Shown here: piece by piece, positions 24,178 through 32,135 of the stretch
How positions within the stretch are numbered: the stretch's first letter is position 1
How the letters are laid out: every line of letters starts with the position of its first letter
Origin: Sphingomonas prati
Lineage (GTDB): Bacteria > Pseudomonadota > Alphaproteobacteria > Sphingomonadales > Sphingomonadaceae
Length of the DNA stretch: 64,000 bases
Direction: 5' to 3'
Assembly (NCBI RefSeq): GCF_014643515.1
Contig: NZ_BMJP01000001.1
Location: 1 to 64,000, forward strand
Notes under the pieces: generated by a model
Database searches by the model: none
Told to the model about the DNA's origin: nothing
What the model saw: only the letters and a program-made list of their open reading frames with translations
Translations under genes and position numbers: made by a program

Positions 24178-25455
24178 CTATCCAGTCGTTGTCGCTATTT
24201 GGCCGGGGGCGTCATGCCCGGCCATGTTCACGGCGCGGGCGCGCGTCGTCTGGCGGTGTGTATGAATGTCGTCGGTTTCGTCGGGCATGACCACCGGCAC
24301 CGTGAGGCACAAGCTCTGTGTTGGCAGCACATCGCGCCATTGACCGATCAGCTTCTTGAAGGCCGTGCCGACGGGCCGGATGTTGCGGTCGAGATCGAAC
24401 AGGCCGAGCGGATTGACGTGGCCGTTCTGCTCGCGAAGCGCGGTGTCCCAGTCGATCTGGTCGGTGAGGGAGTACCAGGTGAAGCCGACGACCGGCACGC
24501 CGTCGTTCCGGACACGCAGCACGTTCGCCCACTGTTTCCACAGCCAGTCGACGGACTCGGTGTCGAGCGGGCCCTGGTTCAGGTTCGTTTCGGTGTGCAT
24601 CACCGGCAGGCGGTAGCGGTCGTGATACTGGCGGGTAATCTCGCTGTAGCCGAAAATTTCGCCCGACGCCTGGGTTGAGCCGTCCGCCGCGACGCGATGT
24701 TCGTTCGTGACATAATAGTCGTTGCCCATGATGCAGTGCTGTTTCAGGCGGTTGTGCAGGAAGAAGTGATATTCGTCCCGCTTCATGCCGTTATCGAGCA
24801 GATATTCGTACATTTCTGAATCGACGCGGCGACCATAGTTGAGGTCGAGCGACAGGAAACGCTGCGAATTCATTAGTTCCGCCGGGCGGATCGCGGCGGG
24901 ACTTTCGGCGTGGAAATATTCGGAGGACTCGCTCTGGATGAAGATGGCATCGGGCTGCCGTTTGAGGATCGCCTGCATGGCCAGCACATTGGCCTTCACT
25001 AGATGCTTGAGCGCGGTGACGAAGCCCTGGTCGCTGCGCAGTTGCTCGTTCCACCAGCCGTAGCGGCCGGAAAAGGTGGCACAGACGTACATCTCGTTGA
25101 CCGGGGTGTCCGCAAACGCCGCGGCATAGGCGCCGAACAGTCCGGGAAAGTCCGGGTTCTGGAAGTTTCCAATCCAGTCGGGCACGCCGAAGTGGCAGAG
25201 GTCGACGATCGGAACGATGTTGCGTTGCTTCAGATCGGCGAACGTCAGGTCGGCGAATTCCCAGTCGTAGCGGTCGGCGGCGAGCCAAGTCCTGTGGATC
25301 GGCGGACCGAAGCGGAGATAGCCTATGCCCATGTCCTGGACGAGCGCGAAGTCATCGCGCCAGCGGCGGTAATGGCCGCAGCTTTCCATCTCGTCGATCC
25401 GCGTGCGGCCGCCGTTGATCGTGGGGACGCTGTTCTCGATGCCGGTGGCGAACAT
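24178..25455 (-). CDS. GH1-like beta-glycosidase, cytoplasmic
   Basis: The 425-aa protein lacks a signal peptide and reads as a divergent clan-A TIM barrel. GYLRFGPPIHRTW and VDLCHFGVPDWIGNF correspond to GH1 barrel strands. The candidate acid/base is the Glu of GWWNEQL (in place of TFNEP), and the candidate nucleophile is the Glu of VMHTETN (in place of TENG). The C-terminal VGFTWYSLTDQIDWD is typical of GH1. The ribosome site AGGGGA lies about 20 nt before this ATG but only 6 nt before an in-frame ATC four codons earlier, so the true start is uncertain. Confidence 0.8.
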   Translation of the reverse strand: MFATGIENSVPTINGGRTRIDEMESCGHYRRWRDDFALVQDMGIGYLRFGPPIHRTWLAADRYDWEFADLTFADLKQRNIVPIVDLCHFGVPDWIGNFQNPDFPGLFGAYAAAFADTPVNEMYVCATFSGRYGWWNEQLRSDQGFVTALKHLVKANVLAMQAILKRQPDAIFIQSESSEYFHAESPAAIRPAELMNSQRFLSLDLNYGRRVDSEMYEYLLDNGMKRDEYHFFLHNRLKQHCIMGNDYYVTNEHRVAADGSTQASGEIFGYSEITRQYHDRYRLPVMHTETNLNQGPLDTESVDWLWKQWANVLRVRNDGVPVVGFTWYSLTDQIDWDTALREQNGHVNPLGLFDLDRNIRPVGTAFKKLIGQWRDVLPTQSLCLTVPVVMPDETDDIHTHRQTTRARAVNMAGHDAPGQIATTTG

Positions 25456-25535
25456 GAAGGTGGCGATGACGGTTCCCCTCGATAATCCATCCTGAACGCA
25501 GCCGGACGGGATCGGAGCCGTGCGTGCGTGTTGCG

Positions 25536-26591
25536 TCAGTCCTCGGTGGCGAGGAGATGCGCGGGGAGGGAGAGGGTGGCAGTCGTACCCGTGTCGGAGT
25601 GCAGCCGGAAACTGCCCGATTGTCCGCGCGCCAGAGTCGTGGCGATCTGGAGGCCGAGGCTGGTCGTGTTGTCCGCCCGGAAGTCGGCGGGCAGGCCGTG
25701 GCCGTCGTCCTGGACAAGTATCGTAAGACTGCCGTCCGGACCGCGGCCGACCATGATCTCGATCCGACCGGCGCGTTCGGCGGCAAAGCCGTGCTCGACC
25801 GCGTTGGCGACCGCCTCCGCAACGATCAGCGCGGTTGGCACGGCGGCGTCGGGTTGCAGGCGCAGATCGACGTCGCCGGCCACGTCGAGCGCGATGTCGC
25901 TGCGGCCGCTCGCCTCGACTACGTCACGGCAGAGTTCGGCCAGGAAGGGGACGACCGGCTGCGCGGCGCCCGACGGATCGTAGAGTTGCCGGCTGATCCG
26001 CCCAATCAGCGCGAGCCGGGCGCTCGCCTCGTTCAGCGCCGCCTTCGCGCCGGGATCGGCGAGCTGGCGTTTCTGCATCGACAGGAGGGCGGCCGCGACC
26101 TGCAGGTTGTTCGAGACGCGGTGCTGCAATTCGCGGAACAGAAGCTCACGCGTGTCGGCCAGCGCGCGGTTCGTCTCACGTTCGCGCGCGAGCTGGCGGT
26201 TGGCGGTCTGCATCCAATGGACGAGTGAGAGATCGGTCGCGACGACGAAGACGTAGAAAGCGAGCGCGATCCCCGCCTGTTGCGTAATGATGAACGCGTG
26301 GATCGGCGGAATGAAGAAAAACCAGGCCAGCAACCCGCAGATGATCGCGGACACCGCGCCCAACCGTACGCCGAAGACGAACGACGTGACGATCACCGCC
26401 GGGAAGAAGGTGACATAGGGAAAACCGGGCGGAAGCAGCGGGTCCGCAACAATGCGGAGCGCCCACGCCGCGGCAACGATGGCGACGGTCGCGACCCCCC
26501 CGAGTATCGGACGGTCGCGTGCCACAGGAAACCGCTCGACCCAGCGCACCGGTCGGTCAGCGGCGTCTGGCGTGGTCGGCGTATTCTTCAT
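25536..26591 (-). CDS. Membrane sensor histidine kinase (DUF4118 + HisKA_2)
   Basis: The 351-aa kinase has a DUF4118-like N-terminal module of about four helices (25-125, including PPGFPYVTFFPAVIV) and a short coiled linker. A HisKA_2 dimerisation domain carries the phosphorylatable His in ELQHRVSNNLQVAAALLSMQ. The HATPase domain follows (EAVANAVEHGF, VQDDGHGLP, SLGLQIATTLA). The chosen ATG gives the usual length; the frame is open further upstream. No response regulator is adjacent. Kinases of this class often feed stand-alone regulators, including general stress response in alphaproteobacteria; the signal is unknown. Confidence 0.87.
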   Translation of the reverse strand: MKNTPTTPDAADRPVRWVERFPVARDRPILGGVATVAIVAAAWALRIVADPLLPPGFPYVTFFPAVIVTSFVFGVRLGAVSAIICGLLAWFFFIPPIHAFIITQQAGIALAFYVFVVATDLSLVHWMQTANRQLARERETNRALADTRELLFRELQHRVSNNLQVAAALLSMQKRQLADPGAKAALNEASARLALIGRISRQLYDPSGAAQPVVPFLAELCRDVVEASGRSDIALDVAGDVDLRLQPDAAVPTALIVAEAVANAVEHGFAAERAGRIEIMVGRGPDGSLTILVQDDGHGLPADFRADNTTSLGLQIATTLARGQSGSFRLHSDTGTTATLSLPAHLLATED

Positions 26592-26742
26592 GCCGCCCCC
26601 GGTACGACCTTCGGGGAGCGGCGTCATCCTTTCCCTGACGCGTTGTGGTCCGTCAGGGGGGCTACGCGGCGTGCTGCCATCGGGCCTGAAGGCGCCCGCG
26701 TCGTTCATGTCGCGGTGGCGCTACGGCCAGACGACGGCGGTT

Positions 26743-26771
26743 TCGTCACCAATCCGTCACGCGGTTGTCAT
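26743..26771 (+). promoter_or_regulatory. Pho box (PhoB-binding repeats) upstream of phoD
   Basis: Three 7-bp repeats with 4-bp spacers, TCGTCAC-caat-CCGTCAC-gcgg-TTGTCAT, match the 11-bp periodicity of PhoB sites (consensus CTGTCAT). The last repeat ends 12 nt before the phosphatase ATG, which is close for a standard promoter. Confidence 0.6.
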
Positions 26772-26783
26772 AGCGGGGGCGCG

Positions 26784-28304
26784 ATGATCTTCGAGGAACC
26801 CTGGCATCGCCGCGCGCTGCTGAAAGCGATGGCGGCGTTGGCGGCGGCACCGCTTGTTGCGGTCGACGCCTTTGCGCGTGCCGACGCCGATCCGTTCGCC
26901 CTCGGCGTGGCGAGCGGCGATCCCACGACAGATGGTTTCGTGCTGTGGACGCGGCTGGTCGGCCCGCGTGCCGAGCGATTGGCCGCGGCGGCCGTTGTCG
27001 TCCAGTACGAGATCGCCACTGATCCGCAGTTCCGGACGATCGTGCGGCGAGGACGGGGTGGAGCGCATCCGGAACGTGCGCATGCCGTGCATGTCGAGAT
27101 CGCCGATCTGCCTGCAGGGCGGCCTTACTGGTATCGTTTTCATGCGCTCGGCGCGACCAGTCCGACCGGGCGGGCGGTGACCGCGCCGAAGGTTGCCGAC
27201 CGGTTGCGGCTGGCGGTCACGTCGTGCCAACACTGGGAACAGGCGTGGTTCGGCGCGTATCGCGACATCGTTGCGGCCGACCCGGACCTGATCGTCCAGC
27301 TGGGCGACTATATATACGAGCAAAGCTACCCGGACCTGCCGCGCGTCCGGGCGTTCGGATCGGCCGAACCGCGCGACCTGGACGGGTACCGACGGCGCCA
27401 CGCGCTGTACAAGACGGACTCGGACCTTCAGGCGGCGCACCGGGCCTGTCCGTGGATCGTCACCTGGGACGATCACGAGGTCCTGAACGACTATGCCAGC
27501 CTCGCCAACCGCGAGGGTCTGCCGCCCGCGGTGTTCGGGTTGCGCCGGGCGGCGGCGTATCAGGCGTATTTCGAACATATGCCGATCCGGCCGAGCTTGT
27601 GGCGTGGCCGGCGGGAGCCGAGGTTGTATCGTGCGGCGGACTGGGGCGATCTGGCATCGCTGTCGGTCCTCGACACGCGGCAATATCGGAGCACACCGCC
27701 TTGCGCCGCGCCGGACGTGGCACGCAACATCCGCATCGACGGTTGTGTGGGGGCGGCGCTGCCGGCGCGGACGATCATGGGGGCGGCGCAAGAGCGTTGG
27801 CTATCCAATCGGCTGACGCGTGAGCAGCGGCCGTGGACGATGATCGCGCAGCAGGTGTTTTTCGCGCCGCTCTGGCTGGATGGTGCGCGGAAGGCGACGT
27901 TCAGCGATCAATGGGACGGCTATGCCGCGAACCGAACCCGGTTGTTGCAGGACATGCAGCAGCCCGCGGTCGTGAGCCCAGTGGTGCTCAGCGGTGATGT
28001 CCATTCGTTCTGGGCCAACGACCTGACGGGTGTCGATAACGCGGCGGTCGGGAGCGAAATCGTGACGTCGGCGATCGCTGCCGCACCGCCGCCGGCCGGA
28101 CGGTTCGGCGATGTCGGGCGTAATAATCCGCATGTTCGTTTTCACGAGGTACAGCACAGCGGGTGGGTGCGGATCGAGATCGATCGGTCCGAGCTGCGCG
28201 TCGACATGCGGATGACGCACGACAGGTCAAACCGGGATAGCATCGTTCGGTCGGGGGCATCGTTTGTCATACCGGCTGGCACGCGGACGCTGCAGACAGC
28301 CTAG
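26784..28304 (+). CDS. phoD: PhoD-family alkaline phosphatase, Tat-exported
   Basis: The 506-aa protein begins with a Tat-type signal (HRRALLKAM, hydrophobic run to VDAFA). The N-terminal PhoD domain includes DPFALGVASGDPTTDGFVLW. Metal-binding motifs follow: QLGDYIYEQ, TWDDHEVLNDY and LSGDVHSFW. It hydrolyses phosphate mono- or diesters in the periplasm. The upstream Pho box implies induction by phosphate starvation. The ATG at 26784 is kept because it preserves the twin-arginine motif, although the Pho box leaves little room for a leader. Confidence 0.92.
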   Translation: MIFEEPWHRRALLKAMAALAAAPLVAVDAFARADADPFALGVASGDPTTDGFVLWTRLVGPRAERLAAAAVVVQYEIATDPQFRTIVRRGRGGAHPERAHAVHVEIADLPAGRPYWYRFHALGATSPTGRAVTAPKVADRLRLAVTSCQHWEQAWFGAYRDIVAADPDLIVQLGDYIYEQSYPDLPRVRAFGSAEPRDLDGYRRRHALYKTDSDLQAAHRACPWIVTWDDHEVLNDYASLANREGLPPAVFGLRRAAAYQAYFEHMPIRPSLWRGRREPRLYRAADWGDLASLSVLDTRQYRSTPPCAAPDVARNIRIDGCVGAALPARTIMGAAQERWLSNRLTREQRPWTMIAQQVFFAPLWLDGARKATFSDQWDGYAANRTRLLQDMQQPAVVSPVVLSGDVHSFWANDLTGVDNAAVGSEIVTSAIAAAPPPAGRFGDVGRNNPHVRFHEVQHSGWVRIEIDRSELRVDMRMTHDRSNRDSIVRSGASFVIPAGTRTLQTA

Positions 28305-28346
28305 CGTTGCAGTGCTTCGCGAAACGATGGGGACGGAGCCGTGGCG

Positions 28347-28598
28347 ATGGATGTACGAGGGGCGACGCTGAAGCTGCTGGCTGCCCGCGCGCCGGGTGCG
28401 ACGATCTGCCCGAGTGAGGTCGCGCGCAATCTGGCCAAGACGGTAGCGCCGGACGCGGCGGGGGACTGGCGCGAGTTCATGCCGGTGGTGCACGCGGCTG
28501 TCGATGCGCTTGTGGACGCGGGGACGGTTCGGTTGAGCTGGAAAGGCCGGCAGATGGCCGTGCGGGCGGGGCCGTACCGGATCGCGCGCAACGACTGA
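28347..28598 (+). CDS. DUF3253 protein
   Basis: This 83-aa protein (MDVRGATLKLLAARAPGATI) fits the DUF3253 family, small winged-helix-like proteins with the ICPSEVARNLA and WREFMPVVHAAVDALV segments. The ATG at 28347 has GGAG 8 nt upstream; an in-frame GTG at 28341 is too close to it. It has no signal or membrane helix. It follows phoD after 42 nt and converges with the DUF1636 gene. Function unknown. Confidence 0.83.
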   Translation: MDVRGATLKLLAARAPGATICPSEVARNLAKTVAPDAAGDWREFMPVVHAAVDALVDAGTVRLSWKGRQMAVRAGPYRIARND

Positions 28599-28613
28599 GC
28601 TTTGCCCGGTGAC

Positions 28614-29024
28614 CTACTCGACCAGGGCGCCGGCGGGTGGGGTGCGGGTGATGAAGTGACCCTTTACCCCGGCGGGCCATTGCTTGAACGGGACCTGCCC
28701 CGTTTCGCTCGTGGCGTAGAGGATCGCATAGTCGAGGATCGCGCGGGCGGCGTCCGCGTCGGGGGCGAACCGGCCGAGGACGTAGCCGACCTTGCCGGGC
28801 GCGCGCAGGTGAATGGTGCAAAAGTCCGCGCAGGCGAACAGGCAGGGCATTTCCTGCACCGCGACGCCGGCGAACGTCGGGTCCTCGGCTTGGACCTCGC
28901 GCAATGCGGCGACCAGCTGCGCGCCGCCGCGCTGGCCGTCTTGGTTGTCGCGCGTGTTGGCGGTGTAGCGGCAGGTGTTGCAGGCGACGATGGCGGGACC
29001 GTCGGCGGCGGGGACGATCTTCAT
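28614..29024 (-). CDS. DUF1636 protein, cobalt-uptake associated
   Basis: The 136-aa protein matches DUF1636, small metal-associated proteins with a ferredoxin-like Cys pattern: CNTCRY near the N-terminus and the paired cysteines of MPCLFACADFCTIHL. The start overlaps the cbtA stop (ATGA) in a unit led by a cobalamin riboswitch, so a role in cobalt handling or reduction is likely. Metal ligation is inferred from cysteine spacing, and no biochemical role is known to me. Confidence 0.82.
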   Translation of the reverse strand: MKIVPAADGPAIVACNTCRYTANTRDNQDGQRGGAQLVAALREVQAEDPTFAGVAVQEMPCLFACADFCTIHLRAPGKVGYVLGRFAPDADAARAILDYAILYATSETGQVPFKQWPAGVKGHFITRTPPAGALVE

Positions 29025-29749
29025 GATGCGACCTGCCACGAACGGAGCGTCGTTGCCGACAGACGGGGTTCGACCAGGCGCCCGAACAAGTCGGCGGTGA
29101 CGAGCCAGAAGACGCCCTGCGTCCCGATCGACGCGAGGCGGAACTGCCAAAGGAGCGTGGCGGGGAAATCGGCCGGGACCTCGTCGATCTTCGGGAGCAG
29201 GAGTTGGAGGAGTGCAACGACGGCGATGTAGAGGCCGATGGCGATCAGCAGGCGATCGAGCGGCTGCTGCGTCGCGATGCGGCGGTATGCCATGAACGCG
29301 GCGGTGGCCGCGGCGACCGACAACGTGAGCATCGCGAAGAAGGCGCCGGTCCGCATCCGGACGGTTTCATGCAGGCCGACCGCGGGCGGGGTGGGCGGGT
29401 ACTTGATCGCGGGCACGAGCACGATGACGAGGAACGCGACGAGGCCTAGCATGAGCGCCAGACCGCGCGGGCTGGTGCGCCCGACCCGGCCGTGGAGCGC
29501 GGCAAACAGGATCGCGAGCAGCCCGCCGAGTGCGGTGCCGTAGAGCATCATCGCGGTGTAGAGGCCGAACCCCTTCTGCGTCGCGCGGCTGACGAGTTCG
29601 GGTTCGGCCATGCCGGGCATCGCGTGCGCGGCCTCCAGCGCGATGGCGGCGTCGATCCGCGGTTCGGCGAACAGCAGCGCGAAGGTGGCGGCGACGAATG
29701 CACCGATCAGGCCGGCGAGCATCCCCCGCCAGAGCAGATGTCTGGTCAT
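29021..29749 (-). CDS. cbtA: CbtA cobalt transporter subunit
   Basis: The 242-aa membrane protein (MTRHLLWRGMLAGLIGAF) has about six helices. It has the CbtA-family segments SRATQKGFGLYTAMMLYG and VPAIKYPPTPPAVG. CbtA and CbtB form a predicted cobalt importer repeatedly found under cobalamin riboswitches. It starts 11 nt after cbtB and overlaps the DUF1636 gene by 4 bp. Confidence 0.9.
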   Translation of the reverse strand: MTRHLLWRGMLAGLIGAFVAATFALLFAEPRIDAAIALEAAHAMPGMAEPELVSRATQKGFGLYTAMMLYGTALGGLLAILFAALHGRVGRTSPRGLALMLGLVAFLVIVLVPAIKYPPTPPAVGLHETVRMRTGAFFAMLTLSVAAATAAFMAYRRIATQQPLDRLLIAIGLYIAVVALLQLLLPKIDEVPADFPATLLWQFRLASIGTQGVFWLVTADLFGRLVEPRLSATTLRSWQVAS

Positions 29750-29760
29750 GATCGTGGGCG

Positions 29761-29985
29761 TCAGTGGCAGGGGAAGCCGAGCAGGTGGCGGCCGTCATGC
29801 ACGAATTCGTGGACGTACGTGCCCTGGAACAGCGCGAACGCGCCCTGTTCGGTGCTGACGAGGTAGAGCAGGATCAGCGCCACGACGGAAGCGAACACGG
29901 CCCAGGGGGCGATGTCGGCCAGCGGGATCGCGGGGATGGTGCCGATCGGGCGAGTGTCGTCGAAGACAGCAGTCTTGCTGGCCAT
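29761..29985 (-). CDS. cbtB: CbtB cobalt transporter subunit
   Basis: The 74-aa protein has one membrane helix (about 28-45) and the characteristic C-terminal His-rich tail VHEFVHDGRHLLGFPCH, a probable cobalt-binding site. AGGAG lies upstream of the ATG. It is the first gene after the cobalamin riboswitch and is followed by cbtA, so expression should fall when cobalamin is plentiful. Confidence 0.9.
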   Translation of the reverse strand: MASKTAVFDDTRPIGTIPAIPLADIAPWAVFASVVALILLYLVSTEQGAFALFQGTYVHEFVHDGRHLLGFPCH

Positions 29986-30029
29986 GATGTCGTGCTCCTG
30001 CCGGGATGACGCGCCCGGTGCGGGGGTGG

Positions 30030-30165
30030 TGGTGCCGGGCGGGGTCTGGCTTTCGACGGGAGGCCCGTCGATCACAGTGGCGCGACCGCGCCGGAATTGG
30101 ACCGGCTTCCCGCCCGGCTCCGATGTGGTTACCTTGGGGCTTGCCTGGTTGCGCGTCAACCGTAG
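30030..30165 (-). ncRNA. Cobalamin riboswitch upstream of cbtB
   Basis: Reading the minus strand, the conserved aptamer elements appear in order: GGGAAGCCGGT, AATTCCGGCGCGG, GCGCCACTGTGAT (the CAACTGT-type loop) and AAAGCCAGACCCCGCC (B12 box). The element ends about 45 nt before the cbtB start and should reduce cbtBA-DUF1636 expression when cobalamin binds. Boundaries are approximate. Confidence 0.87.
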
Positions 30166-30177
30166 GGGAAGGGTTGC

Positions 30178-30732
30178 ATGTCCGTCCGTCTCATCCTGCT
30201 GTGTGCCGGTGGCACCGCGTCGGCGCGGGTGGGGGGCTTTGCCGATCCGGACGAGCCGCTGGACGACGGCGGACGGGCGAAGGCGGGGGCGGTGGTGATC
30301 GATGGGCCGGTGCCGTCGCGGTGTTTCGTGAGCCCGGGGCGGGCGGCGGTCGAGACGGCGGAGCTGATCGGGCTGGATGCGGTGGTCGAGCCTGCGCTGG
30401 CCGACATCGATCATGGGGATTGGCGGGGGAAGGGTTTTGCGGAGATCGAGCCGGCCGGGTTGATGCGGTGGCTCGCCGCGCCGGAGGCGGGTGCGCCGGG
30501 GGGTGAGACGTTGGCCGATGTGGTGGCGCGGGTCGCGCCCTGGCTGGACGGGTTGTGTGACGCTGACGGTACGGTGCTGGCGGTGACGCACGCCATGGTG
30601 GTGCGAGCGGTGCTCGTCCATTCGATCGGGCTGCCCGCGGCGGCGGCGATGGCGATCGATGTGGGACCGTTGTCGCAGACTGTGCTGTCGTCCAACGGGC
30701 GGTGGCGGTTGCAGGGGCTGCGGGAGGGTTGA
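30178..30732 (+). CDS. Histidine-phosphatase-fold protein lacking the RHG motif
   Basis: The 184-aa protein has the layout of the histidine phosphatase superfamily, which includes the cobalamin enzyme CobC (alpha-ribazole phosphatase). FADPDEPLDDGGRAKA, the Arg in SPGRAAVETA, the Glu/Asp region in LADIDHGDWRGKGFAEI and the second His in AVTHAMVVRAV are all present. The first-strand motif, normally LxRHGxT, reads LLCAGGT (residues 7-13), so the phosphorylated histidine and its arginine are missing. The gene converges with bluB and diverges from the riboswitch-led cbtB, so a cobalamin link is likely. Catalysis is doubtful. Confidence 0.8.
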   Translation: MSVRLILLCAGGTASARVGGFADPDEPLDDGGRAKAGAVVIDGPVPSRCFVSPGRAAVETAELIGLDAVVEPALADIDHGDWRGKGFAEIEPAGLMRWLAAPEAGAPGGETLADVVARVAPWLDGLCDADGTVLAVTHAMVVRAVLVHSIGLPAAAAMAIDVGPLSQTVLSSNGRWRLQGLREG

Positions 30733-30738
30733 GGCCGT

Positions 30739-31383
30739 TCAGCGGTCGAGGATGCGATCGGCCAGGGATTCGCGCGCCTGCCAGTCGCGGCGTTCGAGTT
30801 CGGGGATGTCCGATGGCTCGGCCGGGTAGCCGATGCAGAGGAGGGCGACGAGCGTCCAGTCTGCGGGCACGTCGATCATCGCGGTGACCGCGGCGGGATC
30901 GAGGATCGAGACCCAGCCGACGCCGATGCCGCGGATGCGCGCCGCCAGCCAGAGCGTGTGGATCGCCATGACGGTGGAGTAGCGCAGCGTTTCGGCCATC
31001 GTCGCGCGGCCGAGGCCGTGGCCGGCGGCGGGGGTTTCGTCCGAAAAGACGGCGAGCAGGTCGGGGGCCTCGCGCAGGCCGTGGAGTTTGAGCTTGGCGT
31101 AGTGCGCGCGGCGGTCCGGGTCGGTGATTGCGGCGGCGGCGGCCTGGTTTGCATCGTCGACGTGGGCGGCGAGAGTATCGCGGAGTTGCGGAGTGCGGAG
31201 GCGGACGAAGCGCCAGGGTTGGGAGTTGCCGACCGAGGGGGCGCGGGAGGCTGCGTGGAGAAGCGTGTCGAGTGTGCGGGGGGGCAGCGGGTCGGTGCGG
31301 AAGTGGCGGACGTCGCGGCGCCAGTCGAGCAGTTGGTCGAACCGTTCGGCGAAGTGGGTGTCGAAGATGGGTGCCTGCGTCAT
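30739..31383 (-). CDS. bluB: 5,6-dimethylbenzimidazole synthase BluB
   Basis: The 214-aa nitroreductase-fold enzyme makes the lower ligand of B12 by oxygen-dependent fragmentation of reduced FMN. Diagnostic segments are RRDVRHFRTDPLP, APSVGNSQPWRFV, GLGRATMAETLRYSTVMAI and GVGWVSILDP. It is the last gene of the cob operon, overlapping the cobF stop by ATGA. Its stop is 6 nt from that of the convergent phosphatase-like gene. Confidence 0.94.
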   Translation of the reverse strand: MTQAPIFDTHFAERFDQLLDWRRDVRHFRTDPLPPRTLDTLLHAASRAPSVGNSQPWRFVRLRTPQLRDTLAAHVDDANQAAAAAITDPDRRAHYAKLKLHGLREAPDLLAVFSDETPAAGHGLGRATMAETLRYSTVMAIHTLWLAARIRGIGVGWVSILDPAAVTAMIDVPADWTLVALLCIGYPAEPSDIPELERRDWQARESLADRILDR

Positions 31384-32135
31384 GCGGGGGTGCGGCGGAG
31401 GAGGTAGCAGTCCATGATCCAGCCATGGTCTGCGCGCAATTCTGAGCGGCGGGCGAGGATCGCCGGGCCGGTTTCGGCGAGCGGGCCGGCGAGCAGCGCC
31501 TGTTGCGGCATGCCGAGATAGGCGCTCCACCAGATCTGCGTGTCCGTCGGATCGAGCTTGGCGAAGGCGCCTTCGCCGTCGAGCATGACGGCGACCGTGG
31601 TGGCGTCGGTGGGCCAGCCGCGCGTTGCCAGTTGCCGTCCGGTGGTGATCAGGACGGGCGCGCCTAGGTCGTTCAACGGAATGGCGTGTGCGGCGGTTAG
31701 CGCCTGGAGGCTGGTGATGCCGGGTACGACGGTGACGCGCAGTTCCAAGCCGCCGGCCCGCAACCGCGCGGCGATGCGGAGCGTGCTGTCGTAGAGCGAG
31801 GGGTCGCCCCAGACGAGAAGGGCTAGCCGGCCCCCCCCGGGCAAGTGTGTGGCGATCTGCGTGGCCCAGGCGTCGGCGATCGCGGCGTGCCAGGCGCGGA
31901 CGCCGGTCAGGTAGCCCGCGGCGGCGTCGCGCACGGGGAGGTCGAAGGCGACGACGCGGGTGTTGGGGGTGAGGACCGCGTCGCAGAGCGCGCGGCGGAG
32001 GTTGTAGAGATCGGCGGTATCGGCGCGTTTGCGGGGGAGGAGGATGAGGTCGGCAGCGCGCATCGCCGCCTCGGCCGCGCGGGTCAGGTGGTCGGGGTTG
32101 CCAGTGCCGATGCCGATGAGGTGCAGGTCGATCAT
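31380..32135 (-). CDS. cobF: Precorrin-6A synthase (deacetylating) CobF
   Basis: This 251-aa SAM-dependent methyltransferase methylates C1 of the ring and releases the acetyl group in the aerobic pathway. It has the tetrapyrrole methylase start MIDLHLIGIGTGNPDHLT plus the CobF-specific LPRKRADTADLYNLRR and WGDPSLYDSTLRIA. CobF is specific to the oxygen-dependent route. It overlaps cobA and bluB by 4 bp each. Confidence 0.94.
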   Translation of the reverse strand: MIDLHLIGIGTGNPDHLTRAAEAAMRAADLILLPRKRADTADLYNLRRALCDAVLTPNTRVVAFDLPVRDAAAGYLTGVRAWHAAIADAWATQIATHLPGGGRLALLVWGDPSLYDSTLRIAARLRAGGLELRVTVVPGITSLQALTAAHAIPLNDLGAPVLITTGRQLATRGWPTDATTVAVMLDGEGAFAKLDPTDTQIWWSAYLGMPQQALLAGPLAETGPAILARRSELRADHGWIMDCYLLRRTPA

